NCBI GenBank assembly: GCA_037443885.1
Contig: JBBINN010000123.1
Location: forward strand, 1-8,789
Source: SG8-30 sp037443885
Lineage (GTDB): Bacteria > Pseudomonadota > Gammaproteobacteria > Steroidobacterales > Steroidobacteraceae
Direction of reading: 5' to 3'
DNA length: 8,789 nt
Every line of letters begins with the position of its first letter. Positions within the stretch are counted from its first letter, which is position 1. Positions 5,369 through 8,789 of this stretch are shown here, one piece after another. The notes below the pieces were generated by a model. It worked only from the letters and a program-made list of their open reading frames with translations, was not told where the DNA came from and did not search any database. Position numbers and translations under genes: made by a program.

Positions 5369-5586
5369 GACCCGTTGCTCCTGTAGATGCCCGCCGCGGG
5401 ATGAGCGGCTTCATTAGATCCATATGGGACTAGCTGGCGATTCGTCCTCCGCGCGACGGGCGGCTCGAAGAGCCTGACGAGGTCAAACCCGGTGCTGCGG
5501 ATACGAATCGGGCCTCTTTGCCCAGAAACCGGTTGTCGCTGGACGCGCGGCCACCTCGGTGGAAGACGATTGGCGGGCTTGGGCTG
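5369..5586. other. Divergent intergenic region without recognised gene
   Basis: This stretch separates the orphan XRE antitoxin (-) from brnT (+). The place where a HigB toxin gene would be expected upstream of the antitoxin holds no recognisable toxin sequence in any frame. No promoter for the antitoxin could be assigned with confidence. Confidence 0.4.
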
Positions 5587-5636
5587 TTGACGGCCGCGCC
5601 CGCAGGCGGCTTGTATTACCGTATACACGTATATAC
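5587..5636 (+). promoter_or_regulatory. brnTA promoter and palindromic operator
   Basis: TTGACG at 5587-5592 is a good -35 element. The possible -10 TTGTAT lies at 5611-5616 (18-base spacer). An alternative -10, TATATA at 5630-5635, would give a nearly leaderless mRNA. GTATACACGTATATAC at 5621-5636 is a 16-base palindrome with one mismatched pair, in an AT-rich dip just before the ATG at 5642. BrnA is known to repress its own promoter, and this is the obvious binding site. Confidence 0.5.
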
Positions 5637-5641
5637 ACTAA

Positions 5642-5944
5642 ATGGCGTCTATCAGCTTCGACCCCGCCAAAAGCGAGCGAAACATTGCGGAGCGCGGTAT
5701 TTCGTTCGCCCAGGCGGAGGAGTTCGAATGGGACACGGCGCTGGTCGTCGAAGATGTCCGCAAGGACTACGGAGAGCGTCGATTCCAGGCGCTCGGGCTC
5801 ATCGCCGGACGGCTGCACGCCCTGGTGTTTACGCCACGTGCGGGAAAGGTCCACGTGATCAGCCTGCGGAAAGCCAATCGCCGCGAGACGAGACACTATG
5901 AAGCGCAAGACCAGCACCAAGAGAAGGGCGACCGAGAACCCTGA
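5642..5944 (+). CDS. brnT: BrnT-type ribonuclease toxin
   Basis: This 100-residue protein shows the BrnT layout: ISFDPAKSERNIAERGISFA at the start, a central EFEWDTALVVEDVRKDYGE, then GRLHALVFTPRAG and VHVISLRKANRRETRHYE. BrnT has a RelE-like fold and cleaves RNA, arresting growth until neutralised by BrnA. The ATG start is fixed because the codon immediately before it is TAA. There is no SD in the preceding bases, so translation is probably leaderless or SD-independent. The 3' end overlaps brnA by 47 bases, and the last ~13 residues (QDQHQEKGDREP) extend beyond the usual family end. Confidence 0.9.
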   Translation: MASISFDPAKSERNIAERGISFAQAEEFEWDTALVVEDVRKDYGERRFQALGLIAGRLHALVFTPRAGKVHVISLRKANRRETRHYEAQDQHQEKGDREP

Positions 5945-6185
5945 GTGGACCAAGGCGACTTTCGCCAAGGCCCGACCGGCGGCCGAGGTTTTGCCGGAGA
6001 TCTTCGGCGCGAGTGCTGCCAAGAAGATGCTGAAACCCCGCGGACGGCCGAAGACGGGGACGGCGCGAACGGCCATCTCCATCCGGTTGCCGCCGGAAAC
6101 GCTCGCGCGCTGGAAGGCAACCGGTGCCGGCTGGCAGACCCGCATGGCAGAGGTGCTGGATAGGGCGGTCTCAGGCGAACCCTGA
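5898..6185 (+). CDS. brnA: BrnA antitoxin
   Basis: This is a 95-residue protein with a basic N-terminus, a toxin-contacting region (NPEWTKATFAKARPAAEVLP), a linker with GRPKTG, and a ribbon-helix-helix-like DNA-binding part at residues 60-90 (AISIRLPPETLARWKATG, then GWQTRMAEVL). BrnA forms dimers that bind two BrnT molecules and repress the operon. The ATG at 5898 lies inside the end of brnT, giving translational coupling. Module order and both lengths are as expected, so this TA pair looks functional. Its stop is followed within 4 bases by the DUF4258/DUF2283 scar. Confidence 0.9.
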   Translation: MKRKTSTKRRATENPEWTKATFAKARPAAEVLPEIFGASAAKKMLKPRGRPKTGTARTAISIRLPPETLARWKATGAGWQTRMAEVLDRAVSGEP

Positions 6186-6188
6186 ATC

Positions 6189-6241
6189 AAGGTGACCATT
6201 CACAACGCCTTCCCGGCGTCGTGGAGACCAGCGCGACCTGA
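6189..6241 (+). pseudogene. DUF4258/DUF2283 scar with internal deletion
   Basis: Bases 6189-6216 match 1666-1693, the end of the DUF4258-like gene (codons KVTIHNAFP). Bases 6217-6241 match 1904-1928, the last codons and stop of DUF2283. The 210 bases between, containing almost all of DUF2283, are absent. The deletion endpoints are near-identical 9-base direct repeats (CCTTCCCGG at 1685-1693, CCTGCCCGG at 1895-1903), and one repeat remains at 6208-6216. This is a non-coding relic lying directly behind brnA. Confidence 0.85.
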
Positions 6242-6339
6242 GCGGCGGGCGCCGCGGTCGGGCGCCGGCCGCTTCGTGGCGCGAAGATCGCGAAATCCAT
6301 CGTATCCTTGACGACACCCGCGCGAGTGACGTGACGGCC

Positions 6340-6642
6340 ATGGCAGTGAGCAAGGCAACCGGCCAGCGCTTTTCGTCCGTCTGGGACGCGATCGAGGAGC
6401 CCCGCGAAGCGGCGACCAGTCTCCGCCTTCGGGCCGAGGTCGCCAACGCCATCATCGAGGAGGCCAGCCGACGGCGCCTCACGCAGGCCCGTGTGGCCGA
6501 CCTCTGCGGCGTGACGCAGCCACGCATTTCGGACCTCATGCGTGGCCGGCTCGACTTGTACTCGCTCGATGGTCTGGTCGACATGGCCGCCAAGCTCAGC
6601 CTTCGCACGCGCCTCACGGTGAGCCGCAGCAAGGCGACGTGA
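6340..6642 (+). CDS. XRE-family HTH antitoxin (COG5606-like), orphan
   Basis: This is a 100-residue protein from ATG 6340. A GTG at 6331 in the same frame would add three residues, and neither start has a clear SD. The order is an N-terminal arm (SSVWDAIEEPREAATSLRLR), an HTH (LTQARVADLCGVTQPRISDL), then SLDGLVDMAAKLSLRTRLTV. This is the same plan as the antitoxin at 5009-5368 and typical of antitoxins in HigB-first modules. The 98 bases between the preceding scar and this start hold no toxin, so it is an orphan. It may act as a stand-alone repressor or as an anti-addiction protein against related toxins elsewhere. Confidence 0.8.
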   Translation: MAVSKATGQRFSSVWDAIEEPREAATSLRLRAEVANAIIEEASRRRLTQARVADLCGVTQPRISDLMRGRLDLYSLDGLVDMAAKLSLRTRLTVSRSKAT

Positions 6643-6702
6643 GCCTTCCCGGTCGCCGGCGTGGGACACCTCGCCGTGAACCCGCACCGGCTCTGGGTCA
6701 GC

Positions 6703-7122
6703 CTACGTCCCCCAGGGATTCACAATGTCGATGCCGCAATGCGCGAAGTCCCGGACGTTGCGCGTCGCGAGCCGCGCCCCGCGCGAACGCGCGAGCGCCG
6801 CGATCATGGCGTCGAACTGGCTGATGGGCGATCCACGGGAGCGGCGCTCGGCCACGATGTCGGCGAAGGCGATCGCCGCATCGCCGTCGAAGGGCAGCAC
6901 CCGCTCCGCGAAGTCCTCGGCGAAGATCGACGCGACGGCCGCCGCGAGCTGGGTGCGGCGCTTGCCCGCCGGCATGACCGCGACACCCAGCAGGATCTCC
7001 GCCTGCGTGACCGTGGTCGTGTAGATCGACATGGCAGGCTGGCGCGCGAGCCATCCCAGCACGCCCGGCTCGGGAACAGGCCGCAGCAGTTCCGATAGCA
7101 CGTTCGTGTCGAGCAGGATCAC
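6703..7122 (-). CDS. fitB: PIN-domain toxin, FitB/VapC type
   Basis: This 139-residue PIN-domain ribonuclease has the metal-binding acidic residues D5 (LLDTNVLSEL), E42 (TQAEILLG), D104 (SQFDAMIAA) and D125 in the typical FitB ending TRNVRDF, then VNPWGT. The IYTTTVTQAEI and PISQFDAMIA motifs place it in the FitB-like subgroup. It should cleave RNA and be held inactive by the product of the overlapping upstream gene. The GTG start at 7122 overlaps the antitoxin stop (GTGA on the minus strand at 7122-7119). Length and motifs are complete. It converges on the orphan XRE gene ending at 6642. Confidence 0.9.
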   Translation of the reverse strand: MILLDTNVLSELLRPVPEPGVLGWLARQPAMSIYTTTVTQAEILLGVAVMPAGKRRTQLAAAVASIFAEDFAERVLPFDGDAAIAFADIVAERRSRGSPISQFDAMIAALARSRGARLATRNVRDFAHCGIDIVNPWGT

Positions 7123-7367
7123 CGCCCCAGGTCCGGCGGGTCGCGGACCGGCTCCCTCGGCGCGATCTCGAGTTCCACACCGCCGAGCGGCTCGATGCGT
7201 TCCCGGATCGACCGCACGAGGTCGCGACCGCTCGAGTCCCGGACCGCCAGGGCCGTCCGGAGGATGTCGCGCGCCTCTTCCTCCATCGATCGTCCGTGGC
7301 GGGCGGCGCGCAGGCGCAGTCGCGCCTTCAGTTGCTCATCGATATCCCGGATGGTCATGCTCGCCAC
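7119..7367 (-). CDS. fitA: FitA-type ribbon-helix-helix antitoxin
   Basis: This is an 82-residue protein starting with GTG at 7367, 5 bases after the SD GGAGAG, reading MASMTIRDIDEQLKARLRLR. The RHH DNA-binding domain occupies residues 1-45 and includes the family signature HGRSMEEEARDILR. The C-terminal tail would bind the toxin. A later ATG (7358) is less likely because related proteins start MASxTIR and the SD fits GTG. The frame is open further upstream, but that sequence covers the promoter and is not coding. FitA-FitB complexes autoregulate by binding inverted repeats in their promoter; a candidate lies at 7401-7414. The module looks complete. Confidence 0.88.
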   Translation of the reverse strand: MASMTIRDIDEQLKARLRLRAARHGRSMEEEARDILRTALAVRDSSGRDLVRSIRERIEPLGGVELEIAPREPVRDPPDLGR

Positions 7368-7392
7368 GGCGGCTCTCCAGAAGTCTGAGAGC

Positions 7393-7421
7393 ATTGTAAC
7401 CAGTGCATGCATTGATATCAA
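7393..7421 (-). promoter_or_regulatory. fitAB promoter with operator inside the spacer
   Basis: On the minus strand TTGATA (rc of 7416-7421) and TACAAT (rc of 7393-7398) match the -35 and -10 consensus at five of six positions each, with a 17-base spacer. The spacer contains CAATGCATGCACTG (rc of 7401-7414), a palindrome with one mismatched pair centred on TGCATGCA. Binding there would block RNA polymerase, as expected for autorepression by FitA. This is the best promoter in the window. The -10 to GTG distance is about 25 bases. Confidence 0.7.
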
Positions 7422-7589
7422 AATCCGGCGCGAGCCCAGTCTCATCGTAACCGGGCCGCCGGCCCGGAAAGCGGCCGATATCCGCCCGGAACGACGAGAT
7501 TCGGCCGCCGTCGCCGTACAACCCCCCATTGCGGAAAGACCGACCCTCCCCCGCTAGACTGGCCTCCAGCCGGTCTCCCGGGAGCTGCC

Positions 7590-7790
7590 GTGACATCGCC
7601 CTGTCCCTTTTGCGCCCTCCCCGCCGGGCGCATCGTTCACGCGAGGGAATCCGCGGTCGTCATCCGCGACGGGTTCCCCGTCTCGCCCGGCCACAGCCTG
7701 GTCATCCCGAAGCGGCACGTGTCTTCCTTCTTCGAGGTCACCGACGACGAGCGCAGCGACCTGATGTCGCTGCCGGACTGCGAGTCCTGA
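7590..7790 (+). pseudogene. HIT-family protein, truncated before the active site
   Basis: The 66-residue frame starts with GTG at 7590, preceded by GGGAG. It contains the N-terminal half of a HIT-family nucleotide hydrolase: CPFC (a zinc-binding pair, residues 5-8) and the strand FPVSPGHSLVIPKRHVSSF. Normal members have about 130-145 residues and carry the catalytic HxHxHxx triad near the C-terminus. Here the frame departs from the family after ERSDLM and stops at 7790, so the catalytic histidines are absent. A deletion that joined the gene to the upstream flank of the next gene explains this. Inactive as a hydrolase. Confidence 0.8.
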
Positions 7791-7821
7791 CGCCTGCACA
7801 GGTCCTGCTGGAGCTGAAACG

Positions 7822-8067
7822 ATGAGCAAGAGCGCCTATCCCCTCAAGCTGCCGACGTCGGTCAAGAATGCCGCGGCCGAGCTGGCCCGCCTCGATGGCG
7901 TGTCGTTGAATCAGTTCATCGCCACAGCCGTAGCCGAGAAAGTCGGCACGATCCGCACCGCGCGCGAGTTCCTGCCCGAGCGCGCCGGCAAGGCGCGGCC
8001 GCAGGACATGCTCAGGTACCTTAAACGCGCCCCGAAGGTAGCACCCGAGCCGGGGGACGAGCGGTAG
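7822..8067 (+). CDS. Ribbon-helix-helix (CopG/HicB-like) protein, orphan antitoxin-like
   Basis: This is an 81-residue protein starting at ATG 7822, with GGAG 8 bases upstream. Residues 5-45 form an RHH domain (YPLKLPTSVKNAAAELARLD, then GVSLNQFIATAVAEKVG), and the C-terminal part (TAREFLPERAGKARPQDML) is polar. Proteins with this exact layout are annotated as HicB-like antitoxins or RHH regulators, usually beside a toxin of the HicA or PIN type. No toxin gene adjoins it here: a broken HIT gene precedes it and a FitA fragment on the other strand follows. It probably binds DNA as a dimer. A role as a solitary antitoxin is inferred. Confidence 0.75.
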   Translation: MSKSAYPLKLPTSVKNAAAELARLDGVSLNQFIATAVAEKVGTIRTAREFLPERAGKARPQDMLRYLKRAPKVAPEPGDER

Positions 8068-8105
8068 CCAACACCGCCGTCGGCGAGGATCTGGAGGGCA
8101 GGGAT

Positions 8106-8123
8106 GACCGTGCGCGAACGGTC
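8106..8123. terminator. Hairpin downstream of the RHH gene
   Basis: GACCGT (8106-8111) and ACGGTC (8118-8123) are perfect 6-base arms around a 6-base loop, 38 bases after the stop of the RHH gene. No T-tract follows, so termination is uncertain. Confidence 0.25.
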
Positions 8124-8137
8124 GCTGCCGCACGTTC

Positions 8138-8184
8138 CGCGCCTTCAGCTGCTCGTCGAGACCGTGGATCGTGATGCTCGCCCC
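8138..8184 (-). pseudogene. Fragment of a second FitA-type antitoxin (start region only)
   Basis: The minus strand encodes ASITIHGLDEQLKAR, clearly related to the start of the fitA product at 7119-7367 (ASMTIRDIDEQLKAR). The codon at the usual start position is GGG instead of GTG, and homology fades after about 15 codons. It lies 6 bases after the stop of CC-TM copy 5 on the same strand, the position that HEPN genes occupy behind copies 1 and 3. No associated PIN gene remains. Confidence 0.7.
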
Positions 8185-8190
8185 GGCGTC

Positions 8191-8706
8191 CTACAGCCAG
8201 AGCCGCAGAACGCCGAGGATCACGGAGACGGATAAGCCGACGCCGACGGCCAGCATCGAGCCGAGCCGCAGCGTCATCGAAAGACGCAGCGCCTCCTGTT
8301 CCTTGGCGAAGTCGCTGCGCAGAACCTGCTGGTCTTTCGCAGCTTCGCTGCGCAGCGCGCCGAACTCCTTGGCCATCTCGGCTCGAAGGCTGCCGATCTC
8401 CTTGGCCATCTCGGCTCGAAGGCTGCCGATCTCCTTGCCCATCTCGGCTCGAAGGCCGCCGAAATCCTTGGCCATGTCGGCTCGCAAGCTGCCGATCTCC
8501 CGAGACAACAGCTCGTAGCGGTTCTCGATTTCCTGCCGGAGCTCGGTGCGCATGCCAGCCAGCTGGTGTTCCAGCAGCTTCAGGTCCTGCTTGGTCGCGA
8601 GCGTCGTGCCCATGTCCCGCTCCATGGCATCCACCACCGCCCGTGCCTTGTCAGAAGGCACGTGGATGCTGACGAGCGCATCATACAGCGAGTACAGGTA
8701 GTCCAC
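8191..8706 (-). CDS. CC-TM copy 5: long coiled-coil, tail-anchored membrane protein (DUF1640-like)
   Basis: This 171-residue protein is the longest member in the window. It starts with GTG at 8706, preceded by the strong SD AAGGAGG with an 8-base gap to the start. Residues 1-36 repeat the family N-terminal helix (MDYLYSLYDALVSI, then MERDMGTT). Residues 38-58 lead into a coiled coil made of about seven 11-residue units (for example AKEIGSLRAEM) at roughly 68-145. Residues 147-169 form the membrane helix, ending RLWL. It resembles copy 4 at both ends (copy 4 has only two to three such units). The 11-residue period suggests a right-handed or straight coiled coil, probably oligomeric, rooted in the inner membrane. 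Function is unknown. Confidence 0.75.
   Translation of the reverse strand: MDYLYSLYDALVSIHVPSDKARAVVDAMERDMGTTLATKQDLKLLEHQLAGMRTELRQEIENRYELLSREIGSLRADMAKDFGGLRAEMGKEIGSLRAEMAKEIGSLRAEMAKEFGALRSEAAKDQQVLRSDFAKEQEALRLSMTLRLGSMLAVGVGLSVSVILGVLRLWL
8361..8492. repeat. Four tandem 33-base units in CC-TM copy 5
   Basis: Units at 8361-8393, 8394-8426, 8427-8459 and 8460-8492 are near-identical. The middle two differ at only a few bases, and the outer ones carry a few more changes. Each encodes one 11-residue coiled-coil unit, so changes in unit number keep the frame and only lengthen the coil. Such a tract is prone to slippage. Confidence 0.9.
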
Positions 8707-8789
8707 CGCGACGCCCTCCTTGGCACAAGCCTGGCTGGGCTGCTACCGGTTCCGACGACACCGACTTAGGCGAATCCACCCTGTTCCTC

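Noticed and set aside
5369..5628. Possible HigB toxin upstream of the XRE antitoxin at 5009-5368
   Set aside because: An open frame exists, but its translation shows none of the HigB/Gp49 motifs, so I did not call it.
5483..6199. 238-codon minus-strand frame
   Set aside because: Antisense to brnT and brnA, which have clear motifs, a coupled start and an operator.
8361..8492. CRISPR-like tandem repeat
   Set aside because: The 33-base units are contiguous with no spacers and encode in-frame 11-residue coiled-coil units.
1..8789. Integron cassette array with attC sites
   Set aside because: Many small TA-like cassettes suggest it, but the genes lie on both strands, and I saw no recurrent pair of conserved core sites flanking them and no integrase.

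Overview
The window is GC-rich, densely packed bacterial DNA. Protein families and GC-rich codon use suggest a proteobacterium, but no marker gene pins down a genus. There are no rRNA or tRNA genes, CRISPR arrays, transposases or integrases. The content is that of a toxin-antitoxin (TA) island or chromosomal accessory region. Short two-gene modules, orphan antitoxins and module debris are interleaved with five copies of one small coiled-coil, C-terminally membrane-anchored protein (called CC-TM here; DUF1640/CCDC90-like). All five CC-TM copies lie on the minus strand.

Layout, left to right. 1-568 (-): the start of a HEPN gene with CC-TM copy 1 upstream. 700-1391 (+): a complete AbrB-type antitoxin and PIN toxin (VapBC) with a promoter and palindromic operator. 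1441-1633 (-): truncated CC-TM copy 2, joined to the 3' end of a DUF4258-like gene (+) that precedes an intact DUF2283 gene (1710-1928). 1995-2924 (-): a complete HEPN gene with CC-TM copy 3 upstream; its first part duplicates the window start with a 2480-bp offset. 3021-4221 (-): an overlapping set of broken RelE-type toxin, XRE antitoxin and DUF6941-like protein. 4446-4560 (+): a second, 5'-truncated DUF2283 gene. 4625-5368 (-): XRE antitoxin followed by CC-TM copy 4. 5642-6185 (+): complete BrnT/BrnA. 6189-6241 (+): a third, internally deleted DUF4258/DUF2283 scar. 6340-6642 (+): another orphan XRE antitoxin. 6703-7367 (-): complete FitA/FitB-type module with a good promoter. 7590-7790 (+): truncated HIT protein. 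7822-8067 (+): orphan ribbon-helix-helix (RHH) protein. 8138-8706 (-): FitA start fragment behind CC-TM copy 5, which carries an expanded 33-bp (11-residue) repeat.

Two themes stand out. First, toxins are broken or missing in several modules while the cognate antitoxins stay open, as expected if toxin loss is tolerated and antitoxin loss is not. Second, CC-TM genes recur directly upstream of, and on the same strand as, other small genes. A HEPN gene follows within 4-6 bases in two cases, and a FitA start follows within 6 bases in a third. This arrangement suggests an uncharacterised modular unit of a membrane-anchored coiled-coil leader protein plus an exchangeable partner, spread by duplication and recombination. 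That is an inference; no function for CC-TM can be read from the sequence.
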